A stretch of DNA of 64,000 bases from Symsagittifera roscoffensis (taxonomy: Eukaryota; Xenacoelomorpha; Acoela; Convolutidae): NCBI RefSeq assembly GCF_963678635.1, contig NC_087067.1, forward strand, positions 15,819,639-15,883,638, written 5' to 3'. The notes below the pieces were generated by a model. It was not told the DNA's origin and did no database searches. It worked only from the letters and a program-made list of their open reading frames with translations. Positions 46,093-58,639 of the stretch are shown one piece after another. Position numbers and translations under genes: made by a program. Numbering within the stretch: the first letter of the stretch is position 1; the number at the start of each line of letters is the position of its first letter.

Positions 46093-46360
46093 GTCAGTTT
46101 GAGTTTGCTCTCATCCATGCATAGTACATTATGATAGTTGTAGCCCGGGGAAAAAATGAAAAGTGGATTCCATACCGAGGGTTTTTGAAAACCTGATTGA
46201 TAGATAATTAATCACTATGAGGCCGTGGCTCCCGTGATTTTTCTGAAAATTTTAAGGCACGTAAAACCTTCTTCAGAGACCCTTATTAATTTTAGGGACC
46301 CAACTATCATATTTATAACGGGCTTATTTTAACGGTAATGCACCGCTCAGATCTACGTAA

Positions 46361-46525
46361 GACCTAAAGACTTCCTCTTTATCACAGTTATGGTGCTTAG
46401 TTACCCGACCTGCAAAACTTGAGATTGAATTGTTTAAATTGATTTTTATAAAGATAATATATTTTATTAAATCTATTCATGGTAGACCATTTAGTTATGT
46501 GCATCTAAATACTGCCTCCTTACTA
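46361..46525 (+). repeat. 145-bp repeat, unit 1
   Basis: It starts CTTCCTCTTTATCACAGTTATG and continues GTGCTTAGTTACCCGACC, TGCAAAACTTGAGATTGAA and AAGATAATATATTTTATT. It aligns with 47370-47510. Confidence 0.65.
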
Positions 46526-46805
46526 CAGTTAAGCGAAGTTCAACTTACCGGATCCCGGAATCTCACCGTTTTTTTTTAATATCAGAAGACTCCCCGAAGC
46601 CCTCTGAGTTTGAACCTGCCAAAATATTTGGTGAAAACTAAAGTTTAGGCAATGGACCCATAAGATTTTTTTATAGAAATTTTCACGCCTTCAAACTGCA
46701 ATAAATTTCATTTGAAATACCGTTGATTTCTTGAAACGTGAAAATCTGCATGATCGTGATTGAATTTAGTCAGTGGCATGTGAACAACTAAAACACGCAT
46801 TGAAA

Positions 46806-47095
46806 GAGTAGTTATGAATTTTTATTCTATTCGAAGAATTACATCGTTCTTGAATTTTAACATTTTAAATAAGTATTGAAACAAATACACAAAAGCGCAA
46901 CTACAAGAACGCACGCAAGCACGCGCAAACGGGTTCCAGGCAGAAGTAAACGCGCGTGTATGTATAGACGTGCAGACTTGCGTGCGTTCAAGTAGTTACG
47001 CTTTTATGTATCTGTTTCGATTACTTATTTAAAATTTTATAATTCAACAATGATGTAGTTTGTCGAATAGAACGAAAAGTCCACAACTTCAGTAG
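46806..47095. repeat. 290-bp near-perfect inverted repeat (foldback)
   Basis: Two arms of about 125 bp, 46806-46933 and 46968-47095, are mirror images with roughly 80% identity by eye. Matching blocks are TCTATTCGAAGAATTACATC / TCTATTCGACAAACTACATC, ATTTTAAATAAGTA, AAAAGCGCAACTAC / AAAAGCGTAACTAC and GAACGCACGCAAG. The loop is about 35 bases. It would form a long hairpin as RNA or DNA and is probably a miniature foldback transposon. No target-site duplication was fixed. Confidence 0.8.
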
Positions 47096-47369
47096 TGATC
47101 CTGCGTCAAAAGCAGCCTTTGTCGAGCCTATCAGTCAAAAAACTGTCTGATGACAAGTTATGTGGTCGTGTTATGTGCCGTGAGCGATGTGCACTGTTTG
47201 GTATTGAAGCGTTTTTAAAACTTTGCGCAGATCTGAAATAACGTTAAAATAAGAATAAATTTTTTGTTGATATTTTTCACATTTCTTAAAGTCAGATTTG
47301 GAATCTGCACTAAAAAAGCATTCAAAAAATGTATGATTTCTTGTTCAAAGTCGGAATCCGGTAAGTTGA

Positions 47370-47640
47370 AGTTCGCCCCACAGTTATGGGGCTTAGTTAC
47401 ACGACCTGCCAAACTTGAGATTGAAATCGTTTTGTATAGATTTTTATTAAAAATAATATTTTCTATAAAATTGAATCACGGTGGACTATTAGATACGTGC
47501 GTGAATCTAAATACTTCTTCTTCACCACTGTTATGGGGCTTAGTTACCCGCACTGACAAAATTGATTTTGAAATCAGTTTGAAACAATTTTTATGCAGAT
47601 AATATAGCGCAAGAAAACCTATTTTTACGGTGAACATTCA
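47370..47640 (+). repeat. 145-bp repeat, units 2 and 3 in tandem
   Basis: CAGTTATGGGGCTTAGTTACACG at about 47381 and CTGTTATGGGGCTTAGTTACCCG at about 47528 start two adjacent units, 147 bp apart. Each continues with an ACTTGAGATTGAAATC-like or ATTGATTTTGAAATC-like block and an AATAATAT / GATAATATAG block. A further diverged piece, ATACAGATAATATAGCAAAA, is in intron 4 near 44280. Confidence 0.65.
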
Positions 47641-49834
47641 GATTTGCAAATTAACATAGAAAATATTAGAACGGATTTGGACGGTAAAAAAGACTTTATT
47701 GTCTAGAAATGGGTTTTCAAATGGGTTTTCACAAGTGAAATCTTCATCAGAGCTACAGAGAGCAACTGTCACTCAATGAGTTTTTTTTACAGTAAATTTT
47801 TGAAAGAACGGACTTCCATTCAAATTCTACAAATGTTAGGTTTCCTGCCGTTATGAAAAGAAGAATCATGCAAAAGTTTTGCAAACAAAAATTGACAAAC
47901 AAAAAGTGACAAACAAAAGTTTTTCAACATTTCTTAGAAACTATTTTTATTATCAACGTTCTAGGCCCAATTTTGCGAAGCAAAGGAACATATAGTTGAA
48001 GAAATCAGTTAATGATTCATTTTTGACGCTCATAGATTCTCTGCACGCCAAACATCAACAAAAAAAATTAATCAAAAAAGATACCTTTTTAGGTTATTTC
48101 CAATTTTCTTTATTTTTTGATAGCCGAGAAAGTTTCAATATAGTCTATATAAAATCAATTAGACTCTGTACCATCTCGGATGAGCATCAGTTTTGCGGTG
48201 TAACGAAGGGAGAGGGAAAAGGGAAAGGAAAAAATCATCAATCGAAAAACTAGATAAAAACCATTTTAAACTGATTAAATTCATTTCATGTAATTTCGGG
48301 TAATTTTTACTTAAATATATCTTTTTTGACATGCACAAATTCGAAATCAAAATGTTATAACCAAAATTTAAGGGCGATTCATTCATGCGGGATGGACCGA
48401 ATGCGCAAAAGAGAGGTCAGCTAAACAGAATTCTTAATCCATGTATTTGCAAGAAATAGACATTAAAATCGGTCAGTTTTAACAGTTTAAAGGGCATTTA
48501 TTGCATGACAGTTTCCGAGATTTAGTCCTTTGCTGATGGAAAATTAAGAATCAAAAAATAAGTTAGACTGTAAGCGCTTTAAACAGGTTTAAGCAGCTTT
48601 GTCAAATGAAGATTAATTTCAGAACTTTTACAGGAAAAACAAAAATACAGGAGTCTGGAAAAATATTTGTTCATGGTCTTTATTCTTTTGTTTTTATTCC
48701 TTTGGCTCTTTTCATGTTTTCTAAATATGTTTGAAATTTTTCAGAGAGTGTTGAGGTATTTTTTCGAGCCATTTCTCAAATTTCATCATTTTTTCATCAA
48801 CCTACGACTAATTTTTTTTAAACTATTTTTTATCAACCTACACAGTCCCAGGTTGAAATTGCACGGATCCTTGTCTAGAGAACAAATTTAAGTTGAAATT
48901 GCACGGACCCTTGTGAATGAAAAGTGCTTTAGTTGTTCTTGTTTAAGGATGTTTCATGTTTCTTGCTTCTTGTTACTGTTTTTCTTTCCCGAGAAATTGA
49001 TCAATTTACTTGTGCTTGAGGTGATACTTTCTCTTGACGAATTTTGTTGTTATAACTAGTCATTTTGGAATCGAGTGTTTTTAGCAATCATAAAGATATT
49101 ATTTGCAAAAAATATATATATTGAGCTCTGAGCGTTTTGAAATGTCCGTTTGTTGGGTATGAAGTAAAAGAAAAAATGAAGAACTGATTTTGAGAAGTTG
49201 TCTGTTATTAGCCGAAATAAAGCTTATACGTTAAAGGTAGTCGGACACATCAGAGTTCTTGTTATGATATGAGCAATTATGTCTATCTTTGGGAGAAAGT
49301 AATTTTGTATCATAACCAAAAGATGTGCTATAATTTTAAGAGAACGTTTTGAGCAACATTTAATTTCGGACATAATCTCGGTCAACGTGAATAATCAATT
49401 TTAGAATTAATTGCAGTTTTTGTCATGCAGATAATGATTGCATGCCGCATTGCTTATGGTTAGCTCAGCTCGACTTTGAGAATATTTCATATTTTCTTCA
49501 TCAGTTGGTCGTACAAACGTAAAGCCGGGTTTCAAGTACTTCTCAATTTCAACAACCAAAATGAATGTCTTCTGTAATTTGTTTTTTTTTTTGTAACTGT
49601 CAGTGAACGTAGTGAACGTCGTGATATGTTTATCAATTTTTTAAATCTTTTTTTAAAATTTGATCTCGCAAAGTTTGACTTTTTGCTGTTTGATTTTTTG
49701 AAGCTTTTTAAATTCATTTCAATTTAATTTGCTAAAAGAAGGGCAAATTTACTCTACAATTAAGAAGGCGGAAAGAGAACCAAATGAATGATTAAAACTG
49801 GATTTAAGTTCAAAACTCAACATTAGTTTTAATA

Positions 49835-49985
49835 TTTTCCAACGGAATGAAAAAATAGCTTTTGATAGCTTTTGAAATTGGGCTAACTCTAGAAAAAAAT
49901 CTAATCGTCAAATTTTTTTTCAGGTTTAGTTGAGTTCATTTACACTTTTTTAACTGTTTGTTGGATATGTTTTGCTGAGCAGTTT
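49835..49985 (+). repeat. Dispersed repeat R1, copy e (partial)
   Basis: Contains TTTTCCAACGGAATGAAAAA, GAAATTGGGCTAACTCTAG and AACTGTTTGTTGGATATGTTT in R1 order. Confidence 0.55.
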
Positions 49986-50037
49986 TAATCGTTCCCTAGA
50001 TAATATTCCGTTTTTGCTGCTGACTTTCATTAGACAT

Positions 50038-50426
50038 TATTGAGCTTATCGAAAACAAAACTGATCTTCGTTGTAGGTTTTTATGCTGAGTAACACTATG
50101 ATAACAGTGGTGGTTTCTTCTACGTCTTTTGTTTCTTCCATTTCCTTAAAAAAACATAATTTTTAAACTCATTATTCGAGCAAGTACACCTAACTATACG
50201 GGTAAAAAAAATCAAGGGCGAAATTAGACGAAAACCAATATGGTGAAACTAGACAAAAAACCCAACACTGAAACCGAGAAATTAGACGAACAATCTCTTT
50301 TCCCAAAACACATCAAGTAGGCAGCCAATTTAAAAAAAATTCAATTTAAAAGCAGATTATTTGAGAAATCCCGGAAATGTGTTGCAAAAAGTTTCAAGCA
50401 AGCTCGCAAAATTTCAAGCAAGACAG
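50038..50426 (+). repeat. 389-bp tandem duplication, unit 1
   Basis: Starts TATTGAGCTTATCGAAAAC and runs to AATTTCAAGCAAGACAG. It is followed directly by unit 2 and is about 93% identical to it by eye. A conserved internal stretch reads GAAATTAGACGAAAACCAAT, then ATGGTGAAACTA. Confidence 0.85.
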
Positions 50427-50798
50427 TATTGAGCTTATCGAAAACAATACTGATCTTCGTTGTAGATTTTTATGCTGAGTGACAATATGATAACAGTGGT
50501 TGTCTCTTCTACATCTTTTGTTTCTTCCATTTTCTAAAAAAATCATTAGTTTTTTCTCATTATTCGGGCAAGTACAACTATACGGTGAAGAAAAAAACAA
50601 GAACGAAATTAGACGAAAACCAATATGGTGAAACTATACAAAAAACCCAACACTGAAACCGAGAAATTAGGCGAACAATCTCTTTTCCCAACATACATCA
50701 AGTAGGCAGACAATTTAAAAAAATTTCAATTTAAAAGCAGATTATTTAAAAAATCCCAGAAATGTGTTGCAAAAAATTTCAAGCAAGCAAGCAAAATC
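50427..50798 (+). repeat. 389-bp tandem duplication, unit 2
   Basis: Starts TATTGAGCTTATCGAAAAC and matches unit 1 with scattered changes and a shorter tail (one AATTTCAAGCAAG copy fewer). No coding frame is preserved between the two units, so it is a non-coding segmental duplication. Confidence 0.85.
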
Positions 50799-53220
50799 AG
50801 CTTACTTGAAGCAAAAATGTCAAAACTTTACTTAATTCTTGTTTTGTTTTATTAAAAATTGCAAGTTAGCACATTGTAACGAAATGCAAAATTGCGTTTT
50901 CAGCTTTTATCATTTACCTCAGGCGGTAAAAAACAAGCGAATTGCTGTCTCTGTTGTGTTCTGAGGGAATTGCGAAGTCCTAAAAAACGGTCAACAAAAT
51001 TTTGGCTGTATTTGAAAATTTGTTTCCACCGTGGCATAAAAAAGAGAAGTGCATTTCTCGAAAAGCCAAAAGGTTTGTTTATATTAAAGAACTGCTTATT
51101 TCGCAGCAACTAATGGAATGATCAATAATTCTGAGAAATGTAGTGTTATGTTTTTTTTTCTCATTTTATTTCCAGGTTGAATTTTTTTCAACTTAATTTT
51201 AATACTAAATTTCATCACATTCTGCTTTTTTTCAAAGTATCAATCAGTCATGAATAATTTATGTTTTGTGTATCAAGGATAAGATCGGTTTTTGAAAAAT
51301 TTCAATTTCAAAATTCTGCTGTGAATAAGTTCAAACTTTCAATTATGATAATTTAAGCGTAAAGAAAACGGCTTGTGTATTAAGGCAAAACTCTGAATGT
51401 TTTTACTGCTCTTTGATTGTTTTATGTGTTTTTTGAACTATAATTTTTGAACGGCCATTATCAAATATGAAGTGTTAAGCTTTGAGTATTGGGAGTTATG
51501 ATGACCTATTGGCTCACCTCATTTCAATATGGAACAGATTTAGATTGCGGGATAACTCATCAAGTATGAAAAATATGCTTCACGCTGTCAGCTTTATATA
51601 TGAAGACTTCAAAAAGCGCATAAATTTGTCGAGAAATGGCGAAATTGGAAATTTTAAAATCCCAGGGCTTCACTAAAAAAGTTGCAGGCGAAATCTTTTC
51701 TCCTATTTGGTAGTCTCCAGTTTTGGGAATTCGATCAAGGACTTTTTTATATAAAGGCCTCAAGAATTGGTTAAAAACTACAATTTCGATCGCTAAAATT
51801 GGCCTGAAAAAACCCATACTTATATGTTCATTACTTTATTTAAAATTTCGAAAAGATTGTATCAGGTTCAATAATCAGTTTATTCAAAAATGAGTTTTAT
51901 GTGGCCATTTTTGCTTGAACTCGCCCACGCGCACCTTTATAGCAAAAATTATAGCTCCTCCTATAATTTGATTTTGTATATTATTGCGGTTTCGTTATTC
52001 ACTTAACAGTAATTTCTTTAAAATCAGACTAAATTTGGTTTTCTGGTTTTTCGAATTGAAACGAAGTAGTGCTCAATTTTAAGCAAGTAGTCGTCTATAT
52101 GGTGCAAAAGTCCTCTAAGTCTAAAGTATGACCTCTTTGAGAGCACGAAATTGTAACCGTGCAAAGGATATATGATTCTAATGAACTCAGAAGAACCAAT
52201 TATCAGGGTCATTTTAGTACCTTTGAGAGCCCTTTGATCTTAAGAGCCCAAGATGGTCACGCGTCAAAACCAAATGAATCTTCTATGATAAAATACGTTG
52301 TTCCCCTATTATCTTGTTTTGATACAGGCATATACGATTTATTCAACCTTTGCTCCTGTATCTCAATATCTTAAGAGTATTTACAAAGATAGGAAAATTC
52401 CTTTTCTGGGGGTATTGATTTAACAGGAAGATATAATTTGAGCAGGAAAGACCGCATTTCCATTTCAGCGACCTTCTGGACAATTTTTTTCTTTTCAAAA
52501 TCATTCGACCTTAGCAGATTGACAATTGCTGATTGAGCATAGCGCCCAAAAACTCAAAATTATCCTACCTTTTACCAATACAATTGCTCCCAATGCACTG
52601 AAACATTCAAATCTGACGTCTGCGAATCGAATTAAAAAAAGATAATCGGTCTGCAAAACACTTAATCCATAATTCCTTCAATTTCATTATTGCACCTTCT
52701 GTTTTTTACTCGGGAATCTAATCAAATCATTCAAAGTATTGCTTTTCTACTGAGTGGTTTTTTAATCTAATTTGTAAGGATGGTGAATTTTTGTTATCAT
52801 ATTTGTTGGCTTTTGTTTGAAGATCGTCAAATATCAAGATTTCTATGCAGTAGCCACTACACAAGTCACTCAGGATTATGAATCGCTTACGCCAGAATAT
52901 TCGATTGCGCAGTTTTTGTTTCAATCTACGTGAATCAAAATGAACAAATTTCCTTGAATGGCTGGAAAATGCAAAATACGGGATTAAAAACCAGACGATT
53001 TTACTTTTTAATTTTCCTCCTATTAAAATAAACTCAGTTGGCAAAGATATCGGATTAAAAATTACCACAATTTGATGGTAAATAAATTTTTACTCAATGT
53101 TTTATCAAGTTTTTGCTATGGATTCTTTTGGGACCTTTTGTAGCCGTCAAACTCAGGTATGGAAACTTCTCTACAATAGTTTCAAAAAATATATAATTTT
53201 CTGATTTCATTTAACTTCAG

Positions 53221-53294
53221 TGCGCGTAAGCAGGAGCTGGATCGCCTTTTCCAAAACTTCGATCTTTTTACTGCCCAAATGAACATCCATTCAG
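53221..53294 (+). CDS. Possible exon 6 of the PDE3-like gene
   Basis: A strong acceptor, CATTTAACTTCAG, precedes 53221 and a weak donor, TTCAG followed by GTTTGA, ends the segment. One frame reads ARKQELDRLFQNFDLFTAQ, then MNIHS, with coding-like composition. Using the first acceptor needs phase 2, whereas exon 5 leaves phase 0. Starting instead at 53234 after GTAAGCAG gives phase 0 and begins ELDRLFQNFDLF. A run of the type RLF, two residues, then LF precedes the phosphodiesterase catalytic core in PDE3, but the match is too short to rely on. Either an intermediate exon is missing or this is chance. Confidence 0.25.
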
Positions 53295-53299
53295 GTTTG

Positions 53300-53544
53300 A
53301 CCGGCCTTCAAACATTTTTATTTACTGTTTTTCAACTATTTAAACAAGAGCTAACAAAACTTGTCCATTAAATTAAAAACTGATGAAAAACGCTCTTGCT
53401 TAAAGAGCATTTTTTAATGAATAATAAATTTAATAAATTTAATTCACGCTCAAGTTTAGTTTTTCGGGGTTCGACTTTTGATTTCGCCTTAGACGAACTT
53501 CAATTCTTATTTTGTTATAAGCAAGGCAAACGTACCATCGAACT
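53300..53544. other. AT-rich non-coding DNA
   Basis: No gene or bounded repeat was seen between the possible exon 6 and R1 copy f. Confidence 0.4.
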
Positions 53545-53825
53545 GTAGAGTGAACAAAAACGCGATTGACTTCTGTTTTCGGACTGAATTTAATTTTCAG
53601 ATTTCCCAACGAAAAAATTTACCTTTTGATTCAGTTTCGCAACTTGGATTAATTTTATCAAAAAGTGTCCACATAAATTTTTCTTGAAATTCAAAGAGCT
53701 TTAAGGTCATATAATTTTTGATTGAATCAGAAGCTTTCTCAGAAAACAAGATCGTTTTTCTTTCTGTTTCATTGCGCTCATTGACTCTTTTCCAAGTGTC
53801 TGTTGGATATGTTTGAATTTACTTG
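53545..53825 (+). repeat. Dispersed repeat R1, copy f
   Basis: Contains AAAAACGCGATTGACTTCTG, TTTTCAGATTTCCCAACG, TTTATCAAAAAGTGTCCAC, TTTCTGTTTCATTGCGCTC and AAGTGTCTGTTGGATATGTTT in order. Confidence 0.65.
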
Positions 53826-53829
53826 ATTA

Positions 53830-56810
53830 ATTAATGAATCGTTCCCATTCTATCTTTGTTTTCTTTGATAGTTTTATAAAAAATTACGAAAACTATTTGA
53901 AGTGATTTTGGCTCCCTTCCATTTTGTCACCCTCTTAAAAAATTAAAAATTCAAAATGTCAAAAACTGTCTTTACGACAAACTTTTCACACTCATACGAC
54001 CTACTGCAATTAGAAGTTTTAGAAGTTCGTAAAAAGTGGTTTTCGTGATTTGAGTTTCAGAAAAAATCTAGTTCTATTCAAAGTGATACTTCAGCGTGAA
54101 AAAGTGAAAAAATGGCATTTTTTGTCTGTAAATTGCGCCTCTGAAACACTTGGACAATTTTCTTAGCAGTGGTTTGGGAATATGAAAGATTTACATGATA
54201 ATTTTGTTGGTATATCAAATACATTTTCTAAGCATATCAAAACATTGAAAAGACCCATTTATTGCCTGCCAAAACTGATTCGTTTGGCATGAAGAAGCAC
54301 TAAGCATAATGGTAAGTTGTTCAATTTGAGATTTTGAGATAGTGTATTCGATCCTTTAATTTCAGCACTCCCACTGCCTAATCGATTTCTAATGCAATGT
54401 TGGATGCAATATCTTCACGAAGTGAAAATTTTAGAAAGAAAAATCGGCTTTGATTTGCAAATAACATAGTTTGATTCATTAAAAAACGCAGTCTGGAATG
54501 CGGGGAAGCATACAAAACGAACCGTCTTCAGACAAGCTTATCAGCTTTTGATAGCTCTTCTGCGAGTCGCAGAAATTAATTATGTAAAGAGTATCATCGC
54601 AAAATCAAAATACTTTCTAGTCTATTGAAACTTTTGATTAGGATCTTCCAATTTCAATTTCAGATTTAAATTTTGTTCTGAGATTGATGAACCCCCGATT
54701 GCATTTGCTTGATTGAAGTATATAGCACGCTTATTCCAATATTTTCAAACCATTTAATTTTTTGAACCCGTTAACCAAAAAATGCTTGCGGGTGAGAAAT
54801 GTTTTGAGCTCAAGACAACAATTTTTTTTCTGACGGTAACATAATTCACGTTGAAGTAACTTCGATCGACTTACGCAAATTTTAGTCAGTTGTCTTGCTT
54901 CGTTATATATTGGAAAAAATAAACCGCAACATTTAACCATTTAAAAAAAAAGTTCTATCACTTTTTTCATTAAAATATTAACAAATTTTGGCTAACACTT
55001 ATTTTTGATTTAAGGTTTCAAAATGTAAGCAAGCAGTACTACACAAAATGTTCCATTTATTCTTTTAAAAGTCAGAAACAATTATTTGAGAACGAAGTCT
55101 TGGACAGAAGCTATTCAAATAACTGGTTTTTACATTTGATGAAATTTTTCTCTTGTCAGTTTAGTCTAAGAGTTTTCTAAATATTGACAGAAAAAAAATC
55201 AATAACCAATAAAGCTGATCAAAAGCAGATAAAACTAAACTTTGAGTAGATAAAACAGAAGTATACTGAGACGCAAATAAAAGTTGGCAAAAACGCAAAA
55301 ACGCTGTAAAAACACTGAAGAAAATTGTAATCACACAAATGTACCAATAACGACTATGGCCACCGTGGGCCATAAAAATTGCTCCAATGCGACTAGACAT
55401 AGAGTTTATAAGTTTTTTAAAAAATGTCCTGGGAGATGGTGACCAATCTTTTTTTTATTGCGGACTACGGACTACTTACTAGCTGAAGTAAAGACCGATG
55501 AAAATGGTGTCTCATTTGTTTCCGGACCTATGCAAGTTTTGTCATAGCCAGTATTTCAAAATGTTTTTCTACGGTCCTTTTTTTCGCAATCAGCAGAAAA
55601 ACTTACAATTTCTAGGACTTTCGAGTATTTACGGATCATCTCAATAGCTTGGTTTTTGCTTTTTAGATAAACTAGGCATTTGTGATGTTCGTTCAGGTAA
55701 TATTAGCGATTCCCCAGAAAAAATATTTTAAAAATTTGTTCACTTTTGAGTTCAAGTTTGAATTCTGTAGTTCACAACTTAATAATAAATCCAAGTTGAG
55801 AAACACCAGCTTTACACTGCATTTTTTGCATGCCAACTTACTTCTGAGCTTCAGTATATAAAACATATTCCGTTCAATTTATCTATTTTGAAAATCTTTC
55901 CATAAACTGGCTCCTACTCTGTTGTCAGAGAGCAAAAAACAGGCCGCTTTACGAAATCTTTTGTGACTCAAACTTAAAACTACTGTTGAGAATTAAAAAA
56001 CAGGCTAAGATAAATCGAACAAAGTCGAACTGATTCTCTTGTTAAGTATTGAGGTATGCAGAAAAAATTAGGAGCAGCAATAAAGCTGATTACATGTGTT
56101 TTTAACCAGAACAGACACTTAAACTTTTTTTGTATTTTCAGACCTTTCCTGGTGTCTATTTTTTTACTTTGATGCTTTTTTGCAAGCGCTCTTTGATAGA
56201 AAAAAGAGTAGAAACGCCTGAAGAGGTTTGTTTCCATAGAGGATCTGATTTTCAATCTTCAAATCAATAACGGATAATCGCACTTGACAACGGTCTGTTT
56301 TTTGAGCTTTGAGCGTTTTTCCAGAACTGGTGTAAATTTCTACCAATTTTAACAAAGAAGACCTGTAAAAAAGCTACGCTAAAGATTAAACTTTCTGCAC
56401 CTTAGTCTAGCATTATTTCTAATTTCATATAAACGAAATACATTAACAACGGTAAACCTAAACAACACTAAAAGGATTTTTTGAGCGAAGGATAACTGCT
56501 CTCATGATTTTCTTAAATACCTGAAATAAATTGATGAATTGATTTTGCTCAAGGCTTTGTTGTAAAACAAGCAAAGCTGAGCAAATAAAAAAACTGAAAA
56601 TGATCCGTTTCTGGGATGCCAGAATATCTTCAATATCTTCAAAACGAATTTATAAAAATGGAACAAAAATGTGAATTCGCCAAGTGAACTTCGACAACCC
56701 GGCGCAATTTATGTGCCCCTGTTATTTTATCTTCGATATCTGCAACTAGCACAGTGCCCTCTGTACATACTTTAAATATCGCCGATTGGTTCAGCCAGAA
56801 AAGCTTTCAC
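53830..56810. other. AT-rich non-coding DNA
   Basis: No convincing exon. Two weak candidates are a segment after TTTAATTTCAG at 54366 (33 codons beginning LPLPNRFLMQCWMQYLHE, stop at 54467-54469) and a segment from about 54483 to a GTAAAG donor at 54584. Both would join the possible exon 6 in phase 1, but neither matches a phosphodiesterase core. Confidence 0.4.
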
Positions 56811-56814
56811 TTTT

Positions 56815-57300
56815 ATGAGTAATGAATGCAGTGAAGACTCTTACATAGGTCTCGATGATTTATTTTGTTTTTTTTTCAGGAAAAAATCCTAAAATGCCCT
56901 AGTAACTACAGATTTGCATCCATAAATTTTAATGCATTTTTGAATTCACTTAGGTATATATGCACTTTTTGAGTTAAACTGAAATTCATCTGCTGAAAAT
57001 TACGTAAATAGCACTCTCCGAAAACGAACGTGGAAATGGCGCAAAAAATGTGAACTATTTCTAGTTTCGAAATTGGAATTTAATTTTTAAATTTGATTTT
57101 CAGCGGAATAAAAAATTATCAATTGAGCCAGTTTTCTTTCTCTTCATTCATAAATTGTTCTAGAAATACGAAGAACTTAAAAAGTATCTAATTTTTGTTG
57201 AAATTCGAAAGTTGAGTTTTTTTCAACAAAGCCAATGTTTCTTTTCTGTTTACGTTCGTTCATTAATCTTTTTTAACTGCTAGTTGGCTGTGTTTTTGTA
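56815..57300 (+). repeat. Dispersed repeat R1, copy g (near full length)
   Basis: It aligns along about 450 bp with 58640-59070. Shared blocks in order are GTAATGAANGNAGTGAAGAC, ATCTGCTGAAANTNACGTA, GCNCTCCNAANACGAACGTGG, TTTCTAGTTTCGAAA, AGCGGAATAAAAA, GTTTACNTNCGTTCATTA and GTTGGCTNTGTTTT. It is non-coding, with no open frame conserved between copies. Confidence 0.75.
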
Positions 57301-57304
57301 GCGC

Positions 57305-58635
57305 ATAATTTCAAAAAAAGTCTGAACAAACTTGTGGCAATTTTTGGCTCTCAATTTCATCGATGCAATTTTCCATGTAATGTTTTTTCTTCATATCGAG
57401 TTTTTTGTTTATATAATTTTTTTAAAGAAAAAAGATTGAATTATTTTCATTTTCAAAAATTAGCAGTCTGACTTTTGATTCATTTTTGAGTCAGCTACAA
57501 AGTAGTCAGCTGCTGAACAAACAATTTAAAAAAATAGGATCTCCGATACTAAAAATGTAAGTAACTTTACATAAAGGTGATTTATTCATCGTAAGATTCA
57601 AAATTGAGTTTTTACTTTAAAATTTCCTAGTGTAATAAAACATCTATTAATTCATCTTTCTCAAAAGTGTGCAAACAAAAATTCTTGTAATTCAAAATCA
57701 TTAAACTGTAGTTTTTCCATGGATTAATTTTGTTCCGACCATTGAAAATGGGGTAATCAACGTCTTTTGTTTTCTAACAAAATCAAGTACGACAAATCTT
57801 TATCGAAATGCGTCAAACGATACATCATTTCAAATTTTTCCCAGTTTTGAGAAAAACCTATTTAAAGTTTTTAAATATCGAAATAATTAGATCTTAAGAA
57901 GAAAAATTATCATTCAAATAAAGAAAAAATAGGTTTTAATAATAGCTTTGTAAGCTTCATCGTCCTCTTTTGAAACTAAAAAATTGTGGAAGAAAATCGA
58001 ACGAATTTTCCTAGCAAGTAGCGAGTTAGAAGTCTTCAAGTTTTGCTCTAATTTTTTATCTATCAAGTAAAGCGATCTGTTATAATAAGCTCATAATAAA
58101 AAAATTTTTTAGAGTTATTCCAGTGAATGTAGTTGTTGAAGCTCCAAAAATTTTTTGAAGTTTTTGGTTGATTATGTTGTTTTCCTATTCAATTTGCATA
58201 AAAAATTTAAGTTGATTTTACCCAGTCTACACTTATGTCAGGTATGTTTAAGTTCTAGGCTTCGGTTCTGATGTTCTCATCACGCATCGAAGAAAAAACT
58301 ACTTAAGTAAAAAAAATATAACGCATAAGTGGATTGAAATGATTTACAATTAAAAACTAGTGCTAGTGGCAAAGTACAGCGTGATTTTTTTGCTTCAAAG
58401 TTGAATTGAATTTGATAAAAGGCTTATTGTGAAAATTAATGATACTGGAGTGATTTTTGATTTATTTAGTTTCATGCTTTCTTTTTATGCAAACTATTTT
58501 GCTTCAATGTCATTTAACGGTTTATTTTTGTTTTTGAAGTACTGTGGTTTATTTGTTTCTTTTTTTTCTTGAAAGTTTACAAAGTTTAATTAAGCTTAAT
58601 TTCATATTTTGTTTCTCACATCAAACTCACGTCAA
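57305..58635. other. AT-rich non-coding DNA
   Basis: I see no gene, RNA or bounded repeat here. Confidence 0.5.
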
Positions 58636-58639
58636 ATTC

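Larger units (their letters stand above)
46093..53220 (+). other. Presumed intron 5 (7 kb or more), repeat-rich
   Basis: Downstream of the exon 5 donor no convincing exon was recognised up to about 53220. The interval holds diverged copies of a roughly 145-bp repeat (46361-47640), a 290-bp inverted repeat (46806-47095), an R1 copy (49835-49985) and a 389-bp tandem duplication (50038-50798). Protein-like short frames at 51482-51676 and 52159-52374 lack usable splice sites. Confidence 0.45.

Noticed and set aside
51482-51676. Protein-like 64-codon frame (SYDDLLAHLISIWNRF...)
   Set aside because: There is no upstream initiation context, no splice donor and no recognised domain, and the opposite strand is equally open. 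Left unannotated.
52159-52374. 71-codon frame starting MQRIYDSNELRRTNYQGHF
   Set aside because: Somewhat protein-like, but it lacks a donor in frame and has no match that I recognise. A chance frame is likely.
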